Below are positions 46,363-54,544 of a stretch of 64,000 nucleotides of DNA, in pieces (within the stretch, counting starts at the first letter, position 1; each line of letters opens with the position of its first letter). The translations under genes were made by a program, and so were the position numbers. The stretch comes from UPXZ01 sp964498765 (GTDB lineage Bacteria > Bacteroidota > Bacteroidia > Bacteroidales > Paludibacteraceae), in NCBI GenBank assembly GCA_964498765.1, contig CAZCIU010000007.1, forward strand, positions 6,551 through 70,550. Reading direction: 5' to 3'. The notes below the pieces were generated by a model. It was not told the DNA's origin and made no database searches. It saw nothing but the letters and a program-made list of their open reading frames with translations.

Positions 46363-47202
46363 ATGAAAATATTGAAATATATCATTCCGTTATTTTTGAT
46401 TGTTTTCACTGTTTCTTGCGAGCAGAATGTGGTGGAATACCAATCAACACCTGTGGGGGATAATATGGCTGAGTTTCAATTACACTACTTTGTGCCGGTA
46501 ACTGCCGTGGCAGCCAACAACATTACAAAAGTAGAGTTGAACGGTAAAACATTATCCAACAGTACAGCCCTGCTTACGACTTACAATGCCATTCCTAATG
46601 GAACGGTAGGTAGATTTTACACTACCAATACAGGTTCAAATACTATAAAAATGTATCAAGGTACTAATGCTGATAAATTGGTTTATGAGCAGCAAGTGAC
46701 ATTGTCTAATGGGAAACAAAACATTTTTGTTCACGACTTTAACAAGCCGCCGGTAGTTTTTGACAATGGTTTTCCTTACACTGCCAATGTTACACAAAAT
46801 ACTGATTCAACTTGCTGGGTGAAATTCTATAATTTCCTTTATGAAGCTAACGGCACGCCAACTACATTGAAACTTCAGTATCAATACGTTGACACTCGAA
46901 CGAAAGCATTGGTGAACATTGGTTCCCCGGTAGGTTTTGGTGAAACAACAGGCTGGAACCCGGTAAAAATAGTTAAAACTATCAACAACTCATCCGGTTA
47001 CAGCAGAATTGATTATAAAATCAAAATAGTGGATGCAAGCGGAAATGTGGTAGGTGACCTGGAAATTATCAACGATAAAAAGGCTTATGTAGCTTACAGT
47101 GGATTCTTTACTGAATACATTGGGCGCAGATATCATCACATTTTATCAGGAATGCGAATGTCTGTTCCTTATGCTTTAGTCAGAGAATTTGTAGCTTTAT
47201 AA
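46363..47202 (+). CDS. SusCD-associated lipoprotein, DUF4397-like
   Basis: The start at 46363 gives MKILKYIIPLFLIVFTVSCE with a lipobox; a frame extension of nine codons upstream spans the intergenic gap and is rejected. The 279-residue protein then has Ig-like strands (NMAEFQLHYFVPVTAVAANN, VELNGKTLSNSTALLTTY) that resemble DUF4397, and a second domain from about 150 (WVKFYNFLYEANGTPTTLKL). The place after susD suggests a surface ligand-binding role. Domain naming is tentative. A terminator follows 18 bp after the stop. Confidence 0.7.
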   Translation: MKILKYIIPLFLIVFTVSCEQNVVEYQSTPVGDNMAEFQLHYFVPVTAVAANNITKVELNGKTLSNSTALLTTYNAIPNGTVGRFYTTNTGSNTIKMYQGTNADKLVYEQQVTLSNGKQNIFVHDFNKPPVVFDNGFPYTANVTQNTDSTCWVKFYNFLYEANGTPTTLKLQYQYVDTRTKALVNIGSPVGFGETTGWNPVKIVKTINNSSGYSRIDYKIKIVDASGNVVGDLEIINDKKAYVAYSGFFTEYIGRRYHHILSGMRMSVPYALVREFVAL

Positions 47203-47219
47203 AATCATAAATGAACAAC

Positions 47220-47256
47220 ACAGAGCAATTCTATAAAGCAGAATTGCTCTGTTTGT
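47220..47256 (+). terminator. Terminator of the second SusCD unit
   Basis: ACAGAGCAATTCT pairs with its complement over a 7-nt loop and is followed by TTTGTTT. It separates the SusCD unit from the peptidoglycan-salvage cluster. The following stretch to 47487 is AT-rich with no ORF that I can support. Confidence 0.87.
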
Positions 47257-47469
47257 TTAATCAATTCACCGAAAGAAAGATTTGCGAACGCAAAATCCCG
47301 AACTTACCATTTTGACAAAAAAAGCACTTTTTTTCAATTAAAAAACAACAAAAAGTCAGTTTACACAACAAATTGTGATTAAACAAAAACATTTGCTGCG
47401 AACATGTTAAACTAGTCAAAATATCGTATTTGTTATTCAAAATTCCTGTTTTTTCAAATAAAAAAATCG

Positions 47470-47477
47470 TATTTTTG
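47470..47477 (+). promoter_or_regulatory. -7 element for the NamZ-led cluster
   Basis: TATTTTTG matches TAnnTTTG and ends only 10 bp before the ATG at 47488, so the predicted leader is just a few nucleotides. No clear -33 TTTG is found. Confidence 0.45.
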
Positions 47478-47487
47478 TTTGAACTAT

Positions 47488-48654
47488 ATGAAAAAACTAT
47501 ATTTTACCATATTATTTCTGCTGTTTAGCTTTGTTATTTTCGCACAGCAAAATCGCGTCATCCTCGGTGCCGAGCAGACCAATGCCTACTTGCCGATTTT
47601 GAAAAATAAGCGGGTGGCACTTTTTTCCAATCATACCGGAATGGTGGGCGATAAGCACACGCTGGATATTTTGATTGAGAATAAAGTGAATGTGGTGGCA
47701 ATTTTCTCGCCGGAGCACGGATTTCGGGGAACAGCAGATGCGGGCGAACACGTGTCAAGTTCGGTGGATGAAAAAACGGGCGTGCCAATCCTTTCGCTTT
47801 ACGACGGCGATTCAAGGCGTCCAAGCGAAGCCAATATCCGCAAATTTGATATTTTGGTGGTTGATATTCAGGATGTGGGTTTGCGGTTTTATACTTATTA
47901 CATTTCGATGGTGCGCTTGATGGATGCTTGCGCGGAATTTAATCGGAAAATGCTAATTCTTGACCGCCCAAATCCGAACGGATTTTACGTGGACGGGCCG
48001 ATTTTAGATATGAAATATAAATCGGGTGTGGGCTGGCTACCTATTCCGGTTGTTCATGGAATGACACTCGGAGAAATTGCGCTGATGACCAACGGCGAAC
48101 GCTGGCTTCCTGCATCACGCGTCTGCGATGTTACGGTCATTCCCTGCAAAAACTACACGCATCAAACGAAGTACATTTTGCCCATTCCGCCATCCCCCAA
48201 TTTGCCGAATATGAAATCGATTTACCTCTACCCTTCCACCTGCTATTTTGAGGCAACGCCGGTAAGTTTAGGTCGCGGAACGGATAAAGCATTTCAGATT
48301 TACGGTCACCCAAATATGAAGGGTTACGATTTTTCATTTACACCACGTAGCGTTTCAGGCGCAAAATTTCCACCACAATTGGACAGACTTTGCTACGGTG
48401 TGGATTTAACGAAGAAAACCGATGAAGAAATTTGGGAAAAAGGGCTTGATTTAAGCTACGTCATTGATGCATATCGGAATTTGAATTTAGACGATCATTT
48501 TTTCAGACCGTTCTTCGAACTCCTAATCGGCAACGAAAACGTCCGCAAAATGATAAAAGCCGGAAAATCTGCCGAAGAAATCAAGGAAAGTTGGAAGGTA
48601 GATGTGGAGAGGTTTAAGGAGCAGAGGAGACCATATTTAGTTTATAGTGAATAG
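47488..48654 (+). CDS. namZ: Exo-beta-N-acetylmuramidase NamZ-like (DUF1343, GH171), copy 1
   Basis: The start at 47488 (ATG) gives MKKLYFTILFLLFSFVIFAQ, a signal peptide; a TTG three codons earlier is less likely. The 388-residue protein has the DUF1343 motifs FSNHTGMV, FSPEHGFRG (Glu76 as the proposed catalytic acid), VDIQDVGLRFYTYYI and ILDRPNPNG. NamZ enzymes release MurNAc from the non-reducing end of peptidoglycan chains, as shown for Bacillus NamZ and Tannerella homologues. It is the first gene of the cluster. Its last codons (VYSE and stop) are encoded by the left-hand TAGTTTATAGT repeat of the neighbouring S23-type insertion. Confidence 0.85.
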   Translation: MKKLYFTILFLLFSFVIFAQQNRVILGAEQTNAYLPILKNKRVALFSNHTGMVGDKHTLDILIENKVNVVAIFSPEHGFRGTADAGEHVSSSVDEKTGVPILSLYDGDSRRPSEANIRKFDILVVDIQDVGLRFYTYYISMVRLMDACAEFNRKMLILDRPNPNGFYVDGPILDMKYKSGVGWLPIPVVHGMTLGEIALMTNGERWLPASRVCDVTVIPCKNYTHQTKYILPIPPSPNLPNMKSIYLYPSTCYFEATPVSLGRGTDKAFQIYGHPNMKGYDFSFTPRSVSGAKFPPQLDRLCYGVDLTKKTDEEIWEKGLDLSYVIDAYRNLNLDDHFFRPFFELLIGNENVRKMIKAGKSAEEIKESWKVDVERFKEQRRPYLVYSE

Positions 48655-48662
48655 TTTATAGT

Positions 48663-49046
48663 ATGATTTATCGAGATTTTAAGGACTTAATTGCCTATCA
48701 AAAAGGATTTACGCAGGCTATGAATATTTTCAGACTATCACAAAATTTTCCTGTTGAAGAAAGGTACTCGTTGACTGATCAAATAAGACGATCGTCACGT
48801 TCCGTTTGCTCAAATATTGCCGAAGCATATCGGAAAAGAACTTACCCAAAACACTATCATTCAAAAATGACAGATTGCTGGGCTGAAAATGGAGAAACAA
48901 ATGTTTGGTTAGATTTTGCGTATAACTGTAACTATATTTCAGAAGAAACTTACAATCAACACATTGCATTAAACACAGAAGTTGGAAAATTAATAACTTA
49001 CATGATAAATAATCCAGGAAAATTTGGAGTGAAAGGAATAGATTAG
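48663..49046 (+). CDS. Four-helix-bundle protein, S23/IVP family
   Basis: A 127-residue protein with the TIGR02436/PF05635 pattern: DFKDLIAYQKGFTQAMNIF, FPVEERYSLTDQIRRSSRSV, CSNIAEAYRKRT and a C-terminal helix ending VGKLITYMINNPGKF. Relatives are encoded by intervening sequences inside 23S rRNA genes of Leptospira and Coxiella, and the Avd protein of diversity-generating retroelements shares the fold. Stand-alone copies are numerous in Bacteroidota and have no established role. The ATG directly abuts a TAGTTTATAGT repeat. It is AT-richer than the flanking NamZ and symporter genes, which supports insertion. Confidence 0.88.
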   Translation: MIYRDFKDLIAYQKGFTQAMNIFRLSQNFPVEERYSLTDQIRRSSRSVCSNIAEAYRKRTYPKHYHSKMTDCWAENGETNVWLDFAYNCNYISEETYNQHIALNTEVGKLITYMINNPGKFGVKGID

Positions 49047-49061
49047 CCTTGTAACTATCTC

Positions 49062-49102
49062 ACTATAAACGTTTTTACTATAAACTGTCTTACTATAAAC
49101 TA
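49062..49102 (+). repeat. Three ACTATAAAC repeats with 15-bp period
   Basis: ACTATAAAC starts at 49062, 49077 and 49092, spaced exactly 15 bp, with variable 6-bp spacers. A fourth partial copy (ACTA) begins at 49107. The array lies between the S23-type gene and the symporter ATG and so would be the symporter leader. Confidence 0.85.
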
Positions 49103-49110
49103 TCATACTA

Positions 49111-50562
49111 ATGAGCCCACTCGCAGTCATCATCACAATATCATCCTACTTCCTCGTATTGTTCGGGGTTGCGCAATTGGCAGGACGCAAAGCGGATAAT
49201 GCCGGATTTTTCATTGGCAATCGCAGTTCCAAGTGGTATATGGTGGCTTTTGCCATGATTGGTTCCACCATTTCGGGCGTTACGTTTATGTCTGTGCCGG
49301 GCATGGTTGACCCGAAAGCGTTTTCGTATATGCAGATGGTTCTGGGCTTTTTCGTGGGACAGTTGATAATTTCGTTTGTACTAATTCCGGTTTTCTACCG
49401 GATGAAATTGTTTTCTATCTACGAATATCTGGATGAACGATTTGGCGTGAGCACATACAAAACCGGTGCGTGGTTTTTCTTTATTTCTAAGGTTTTGGGA
49501 GCATCGGTGCGACTGTTTTTAGTTTGTCTTTTTCTGCAAATGATGGTTTTCGGACCGCTCAACATCCCATTCATTTTCAATGTGATAGTAACCGTGGCGT
49601 TGGTTTGGCTTTATACGCGACAAGGCGGTGTAAAAACGCTGATTTGGACCGATTCGCTGAAAACTTTCTGCTTAATTCTTTCGGTGGTTCTGACTATTTA
49701 TTTCATTGTGAAAAATATGGGATTGGATTTCGGAGGAATGGTTTCAAGCATCCGTGAAAGCGATTTGTCCCGCACATTCTTTTTCGATAATCCGAAAGAA
49801 GGCACCTATTTTTGGAAACAGTTTTTGGCAGGAATTTTCACAATGATTGCCACCACAGGACTTGATCAAGACTTTATGCAACGAAATCTCAGTTGCGAAA
49901 ATCCACGCGACTCGCAGAAAAACATCATCACAAGTGGTTTGGTGCAGTTGGTAATCAATCTGCTTTTCCTGATGCTTGGCGTGTTGCTTTACTTGTTTAT
50001 CGACAGCAAAGGCATTGCCCGCCCCGAAAAAAGCGACGAACTTTTCCCGATGGTTGCCACGCAGGGATATTTACCGCTGGCAGTTGGAATTTTATTTATT
50101 ATCGGGCTGATTTCTTCGGCTTACGCGGCGGCCGGCTCGGCGCTAACGGCCTTGACAACGTCGTTTACCGTAGATATTTTAGGGATAAAAAATAAATCCG
50201 AAGCACAAATCCAGAAATCACGCAAAAACGTTCATATCGGAATGGCGGTGGTAATGGGGTTGGTGATTTTTGTGTTTAACCTTTTGAATAACACCAGTGT
50301 AGTGGATGCCGTTTATATTTTGGCGAGCTACACCTACGGGCCGATTTTGGGAATGTTTGCCTTTGGAATTTTAATGAAACGCTCGGTAAGAGATAAATTT
50401 GTGCCGTACATCGCGGTGATTGCACCGATTATTTGCTTTTTCTTGCAAAAACTGACCATCGCCGTGTGGGATTTCCACTTTGGATATGCGCTGATTATTG
50501 TAAATGCCTTGATAACGATGTTGGGGATGTGGTTGGTGACAACTAAAACACCAAAAGTCTGA
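49111..50562 (+). CDS. Sodium:solute symporter (SSS family)
   Basis: A 483-residue inner-membrane protein with about 13 predicted helices and the SSF pattern (GFFIGNRSSKWYMVAFAMIG, FSIYEYLDERFGVSTYKTGA, GLISSAYAAAGSALTALTTS). It couples solute uptake to Na+. Its place directly after NamZ suggests import of MurNAc or a small muropeptide sugar, analogous to the MurNAc transporter MurT described in Tannerella forsythia; this is inference. It is separated from NamZ only by the S23-type cassette. Its stop codon lies inside a repeat (50557 onward). Confidence 0.9.
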   Translation: MSPLAVIITISSYFLVLFGVAQLAGRKADNAGFFIGNRSSKWYMVAFAMIGSTISGVTFMSVPGMVDPKAFSYMQMVLGFFVGQLIISFVLIPVFYRMKLFSIYEYLDERFGVSTYKTGAWFFFISKVLGASVRLFLVCLFLQMMVFGPLNIPFIFNVIVTVALVWLYTRQGGVKTLIWTDSLKTFCLILSVVLTIYFIVKNMGLDFGGMVSSIRESDLSRTFFFDNPKEGTYFWKQFLAGIFTMIATTGLDQDFMQRNLSCENPRDSQKNIITSGLVQLVINLLFLMLGVLLYLFIDSKGIARPEKSDELFPMVATQGYLPLAVGILFIIGLISSAYAAAGSALTALTTSFTVDILGIKNKSEAQIQKSRKNVHIGMAVVMGLVIFVFNLLNNTSVVDAVYILASYTYGPILGMFAFGILMKRSVRDKFVPYIAVIAPIICFFLQKLTIAVWDFHFGYALIIVNALITMLGMWLVTTKTPKV

Positions 50563-50597
50563 ACTGTGATTTTTTAGATTTATATGATTAAAATGAG
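50557..50597 (+). repeat. GTCTGAACTGTGATTTTTT repeat, copy 1
   Basis: Starts GTCTGAACTGTGATTTTTTA and continues GATTTATATGATTAAAATGA. Related copies start at 57000, 58609 and 62413. The TGA stop of the symporter (50560-50562) is part of this repeat. Confidence 0.8.
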
Positions 50598-50652
50598 CTA
50601 AAAAAATTTAGCCACGTTGAGGTTTATGAAAAAAAGAATATTTTACAAAATC

Positions 50653-50722
50653 GGCATCAGAGATGCCAAATATTTGTAGCCGAGAGAAATTTTATAAAAA
50701 CGTCCTCGTAGAGGGCGAAAAC
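50653..50722 (+). repeat. Palindromic leader module, copy 1
   Basis: GGCATC-AGA-GATGCC (50653-50667), CAAATATTTG (50667-50676), then a spacer and the hairpin CGTCCTC-GTA-GAGGGCG (50701-50717). The hairpin ends 9 nt before the ATG of the first small lipoprotein gene. The same module precedes its paralogue at 54545. Confidence 0.85.
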
Positions 50723-50726
50723 AAAG

Positions 50727-51338
50727 ATGAAGAATTATACGATTTTGATAATAATGATTTTATTCTTTGATGCCTGTAATAAATCCGCAACAAAAGAAGA
50801 GCCTGTGTTGGAATTAATTTCGTATAGATGGCAATTGAATGATGAGTACTTTAATAACCAATACAAAGAATGGGAAGCAAGCGAAGTCGCAATTATCAGA
50901 GCCGAAATTTACGCTCAAATTTATAAAAATGGAGATTGTCTTGTTTCCAAATATAGAGGCGAAAATCAAAATGAATTATATGCAAATTTCAAAATTGATA
51001 CAACTGTCTTAAATCCTGTTTTGCAAATTTTCAGTTCACTCAGTAAAGATACATTAATGATTTCAATGGCAGAACCTGGAAAATATATTTATGACGGACC
51101 CATGATTAGAGTAATAGGAAAAAATAAAAATGGATTAATTCAAACCATCAAATTTGATAATTCTTCTTTTAGCAACGCAGAATTAAGAGAACTTTTCTCA
51201 CATTTAGAACAAAAATCGGATAGTGTAAAATCAAATAATATTTTTATTCAAACAAAAGAAAAAAGAATTCAGGAAATCTACAATCAAGAAATAAATTCTA
51301 TCAGTATTCCGATAATAAAACCCGACGAAGAGCTTTAA
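50727..51338 (+). CDS. Small lipoprotein, paralogue A
   Basis: A 203-residue lipoprotein (signal MKNYTILIIMILFFDAC, lipobox FFDAC) followed by EEPVLELISYRW, a lysine/asparagine-rich strand-containing body (IYAQIYKNGDCLVSKYRG, LYANFKIDTTVLNPVLQIF, GPMIRVIGKNKNG) and a helical tail. I do not recognise the family. It is clearly paralogous to the protein encoded at 54545-55171, with shared EEP(V/I)LELISY, YDGP and EIYN segments. Both genes are much AT-richer than the enzyme genes around them and each follows the same palindromic module, so they look like copies of one cassette. Function unknown; it ends 13 bp before the amidase start. Confidence 0.75.
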   Translation: MKNYTILIIMILFFDACNKSATKEEPVLELISYRWQLNDEYFNNQYKEWEASEVAIIRAEIYAQIYKNGDCLVSKYRGENQNELYANFKIDTTVLNPVLQIFSSLSKDTLMISMAEPGKYIYDGPMIRVIGKNKNGLIQTIKFDNSSFSNAELRELFSHLEQKSDSVKSNNIFIQTKEKRIQEIYNQEINSISIPIIKPDEEL

Positions 51339-51351
51339 GAAACACATAATC

Positions 51352-54300
51352 ATGACAAATAAACAACACATAAAACTTTTTCATCAAATTCCCTATTTCA
51401 GGGCATTAGGAATTCTGTGCTTGTTTTTCTTCTTCCCCATCATTTCCGCCAAACTTCTCACGCCCGAAGCTACAATCAACATCGAAAATTACCTGAACAA
51501 GGAAGTGAGAAAAGAGATTTCCGTTGGGAAAATCTGCATTGACAGCGCTAAAATTGAAAGCAACGAACTACAACTTTATGCAAACTGGAATTTGTCAAAT
51601 TTTCCATTCCGAAACAATAATGTTAAGCAATTTTATTCCGGTGTAAAAGCGCTTTTGCCTGCCGATTTATCGTCCTATTCCTTGAAAATTTTTACCGGTG
51701 GAAAAACCATTGACGAACTGATTTTACCAGAATTTTCCACAAAAAGAGACAGAAATCGGAAAACATTCAGCACGTACACCAAAATTCCGTTGGTTACGAG
51801 ATTGTCCGTGCCTAACTCGCCCGAACTCGGATTGAAAAACCGCCACATCGCGCTTTGGCAAAGCCACGGCTACTATTACGAGCAAAAACTCACCCGCTGG
51901 GAATGGCAACGCGCCCGCATTTTCCAAACGGTAGAAGACTTATACACACAGAGTTACGTTCAGCCGTATTTGGTACCGATGCTCGAAAATGCCGGAGCCA
52001 ACGTGCTTATTCCACGTGAACGCGACACGCAAACCGAAGAAATCATCGTGGATAACGACGGCGGATTGCACACTTCTTCGGATTATTTGGAAAAAAGCGG
52101 TTCAAAACTATGGACAAAAGGAATTTCGCCCGGTTTTGCTCATTTGAAAAATCAGTACATTGACTTTGAAAATCCGTTCAAAGACGGCAGTTTCCGCCAA
52201 ACAGAAACCATCAAAAAAGGCGCAGAAACCACCGCAGAATGGATCCCTGACATTGCAAAAGCAGGAAAATATGCCGTGTATATTTCCTACAAATCTTTCC
52301 CGAAAAGCACAGAAGATGCGCATTACACCGTGTTTCATTTGGGTGGAAAAACGGAATTCAGCATCAACCAGAAAATGGGCGGTGGCACCTGGATTTATCT
52401 CGGACATTTCAGTTTTGAAAAGGGGAAAAAAGGCAAGGTCGTTCTGACCAATCGCTCATCCAAAGCCGGACAAATTCTGACTGCCGACGCGGTGAAATTC
52501 GGCGGTGGAATGGGAAATATTGCCCGAAAATTATCCGAAGAAGGTGCCACAGAGAATGTTCCAAGTTCCCGAAGCAACGAACCGCAGGCGAAAATCGAAA
52601 GTCCAAAAATTGATTTTCCTTACGAAACGAGCGGATATCCGCGCTACACCGAAGCTTCGCGCTACTGGATGCAGTGGGCGGGCATTCCGGACAGCATTTA
52701 TTCCGAAAGTAAGGGCAAAAACGACTACACCGACGACTACAAAAGTCGTGGAATGTGGGTAAATTATTTATCGGGCGGTTCGGCGGTCAATCCATCGCCA
52801 AACGGTCTGAAAATCCCTGTGGATATGGCTTTCGCGTTTCACACCGACGCCGGAACCACGATGAACGACAGCACAATCGGTACGCTCGGCATCTATTTTT
52901 CCAATACCGAAACCGGATTGTACCCGAACGGCGTTTCACGAATGGTTTCGCGTGAACTGACCGACCGCGTCAACACCAATATTGTCAACGATATACGCCG
53001 ACTTTACGACCCAAATTGGAGCCGACGTGGCATGTGGGATCGCTCGTATTTCGAAGCACGCTCGCCAAACGTGCCGACCATGCTTCTGGAACTGCTTTCA
53101 CACCAAAATTTCGCCGATATGCGTTATGGTTTGGATCCGCGTTTTCGCTTCACCGTGAGCCGTGCCATTTACAAGGGAATTCTTCAATTTATCGCTTCGC
53201 AAAATCACGTAAACTACGTTGTACAGCCACTTCCGGTGGATCATTTGGGATTGAAATTCACGCAGGGAAATGAAGTGGAATTGAGCTGGCAGGCGGTGGA
53301 AGATCCATTGGAACCAAGCGCAAAAGCCGAGCAGTACATTATTTACCAACGAATGGCGGGCGGTGACTTTGACAACGGCACGCTGATGGAAAACAACACG
53401 TTCAAAACCACCATTCCGAGCGATAAAATCGTCAGTTTCAAAGTTACGGCAGTAAATAAAGGCGGTGAAAGTTTTCCTTCGGAAATTCTTTCCATCGGAA
53501 AATCGTCGCAAAACAAAGGCACCGTACTGGTTATCAATGGATTTGACCGAATTAGCGCGCCTGCCGATTTTGATGCACAAGCCGATACGCTTGCCGGATT
53601 TTTAGATGATTTAGACCACGGAGTGCCGTACATCAACGATTATAAATACATCGGCAAGCAGAAGGAATTTCGCCGGATAATTCCGTGGATGGACGATGAT
53701 GCGTCGGGTTTTGGCGACAGTTACGCCGATTTTGAAACGACTGTAATTGCAGGAAATACCTTCGATTATCCGGCTGTTCACGGTGAAGCGATCATGAATG
53801 CAGGATTTTCTTTTGTTTCTTGCAGTGATGAAGCCGTTGAAAATCAAATGGTTCAATTGTCGAATTACAAAATGGTCGATTTGATTTTAGGAAAAGAATA
53901 CCAAACGAAAATGGGTCCGGGTGGAATTAAACCGCTCGAATTCAAGACATTCTCAACCGAAATGCAGAACGCCATTTCTGAATATTGCCGAAAAGGTGGA
54001 AATATCTTCGTTTCGGGAGCGTTCGTGGGAACTGATTTGTGGGACAATCGCCACGCGATGGCATTGGAAACGGATAAGAAGTTTGCAACGGAAATTTTGA
54101 AATACAAATGGCGGGCGGGACAAGCTTCGCGTACCGGAAAAGTGAAATCGGTGGTTTCGCTTTACTCGATGCTTTACAATGGCAATTTCGCATTTCACAA
54201 TGAGTTAAATTCGGAAAGTTACGTGGTAGAAGCGCCTGACGCCATCGAACCTGCGGATGCTGGTGCCTACACTATTTTACGTTATTCCGAGAATAATTTA

Positions 54301-54426
54301 AGCGCCGGAATTGCATACAAGGGCGACTACAAAACACTTGTGCTTGGTTTCCCGTTTGAAAGTATCAAATCGGAGTTTGAACGAAATAAAATGATGAAAA
54401 TGGTGTTGGAGTTTTTAGCCCCCTAA
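51352..54426 (+). CDS. Peptidoglycan amidase split by a golvesin-like domain
   Basis: A 1024-residue exported protein (signal about 1-33). An amidase_3-type fold starts at about 165 (HIALWQSHGYYYE) and resumes at about 490 (DMAFAFHTDAGTTMN, with the zinc His, and PTMLLELLSHQNFADM, with the expected catalytic Glu). A golvesin/xanthan-lyase-like beta domain (about 255-385, GKYAVYISYKSFPKSTEDAH) is inserted between the halves. An FN3 domain (about 640-725) and a Rossmann-like C-terminal domain (about 730-1023) follow. Homologues are often called xanthan lyase or amidase in Bacteroidota; the amidase motifs favour MurNAc-L-Ala cleavage. The last residues and stop (AP, TAA) come from a C/G-rich repeat. 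Confidence 0.82.
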   Translation: MTNKQHIKLFHQIPYFRALGILCLFFFFPIISAKLLTPEATINIENYLNKEVRKEISVGKICIDSAKIESNELQLYANWNLSNFPFRNNNVKQFYSGVKALLPADLSSYSLKIFTGGKTIDELILPEFSTKRDRNRKTFSTYTKIPLVTRLSVPNSPELGLKNRHIALWQSHGYYYEQKLTRWEWQRARIFQTVEDLYTQSYVQPYLVPMLENAGANVLIPRERDTQTEEIIVDNDGGLHTSSDYLEKSGSKLWTKGISPGFAHLKNQYIDFENPFKDGSFRQTETIKKGAETTAEWIPDIAKAGKYAVYISYKSFPKSTEDAHYTVFHLGGKTEFSINQKMGGGTWIYLGHFSFEKGKKGKVVLTNRSSKAGQILTADAVKFGGGMGNIARKLSEEGATENVPSSRSNEPQAKIESPKIDFPYETSGYPRYTEASRYWMQWAGIPDSIYSESKGKNDYTDDYKSRGMWVNYLSGGSAVNPSPNGLKIPVDMAFAFHTDAGTTMNDSTIGTLGIYFSNTETGLYPNGVSRMVSRELTDRVNTNIVNDIRRLYDPNWSRRGMWDRSYFEARSPNVPTMLLELLSHQNFADMRYGLDPRFRFTVSRAIYKGILQFIASQNHVNYVVQPLPVDHLGLKFTQGNEVELSWQAVEDPLEPSAKAEQYIIYQRMAGGDFDNGTLMENNTFKTTIPSDKIVSFKVTAVNKGGESFPSEILSIGKSSQNKGTVLVINGFDRISAPADFDAQADTLAGFLDDLDHGVPYINDYKYIGKQKEFRRIIPWMDDDASGFGDSYADFETTVIAGNTFDYPAVHGEAIMNAGFSFVSCSDEAVENQMVQLSNYKMVDLILGKEYQTKMGPGGIKPLEFKTFSTEMQNAISEYCRKGGNIFVSGAFVGTDLWDNRHAMALETDKKFATEILKYKWRAGQASRTGKVKSVVSLYSMLYNGNFAFHNELNSESYVVEAPDAIEPADAGAYTILRYSENNLSAGIAYKGDYKTLVLGFPFESIKSEFERNKMMKMVLEFLAP

Positions 54427-54446
54427 ATCCCCCGCAGGGGGACTTT
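54417..54446 (+). repeat. C/G-rich palindromic repeat, copy a
   Basis: Begins AGCCCCCTAAATCCCCCGCA and ends GGGGGACTTT. It covers the stop codon of the amidase gene. Copy at 62498-62526 is the reverse complement with only a loop difference; copies at 58908 and 62381 are diverged. Confidence 0.88.
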
Positions 54447-54462
54447 GGTGGAGTGAGAAAAT

Positions 54463-54534
54463 GGCATCGGAGATGCCAAATATTTGTAGCTGAAGTAATG
54501 ATTTAACGACAACGTCCCCGTAGGGGGCGAAAAT
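54463..54534 (+). repeat. Palindromic leader module, copy 2
   Basis: GGCATC-GGA-GATGCC (54463-54477), CAAATATTTG, spacer, then CGTCCCC-GTA-GGGGGCG (54513-54529), ending 15 nt before the second small-lipoprotein ATG. Relative to copy 1 the hairpin has a U-A pair replaced by C-G. Confidence 0.85.
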
Positions 54535-54544
54535 ATATTGATAA

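Larger units (their letters stand above)
48638..49102 (+). mobile_element. S23/IVP-type four-helix-bundle insertion unit
   Basis: Two direct copies of TAGTTTATAGT (48638-48648 and 48652-48662) stand immediately before the four-helix-bundle gene. Three copies of the reverse complement core ACTATAAAC (49062, 49077, 49092) stand immediately after it, and the last one, ACTATAAACTA at 49092-49102, is an exact complement of the left copy. The whole unit interrupts the NamZ-symporter gene succession. It therefore looks like a discrete inserted cassette. No transposase is encoded; the element boundaries are inferred from the repeats. Confidence 0.6.

Noticed and set aside
49062..49110. Possible CRISPR-like repeat array
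   Set aside because: Only three 9-11 bp units with 15-bp period and no spacers of normal length; it belongs to the S23-type cassette.
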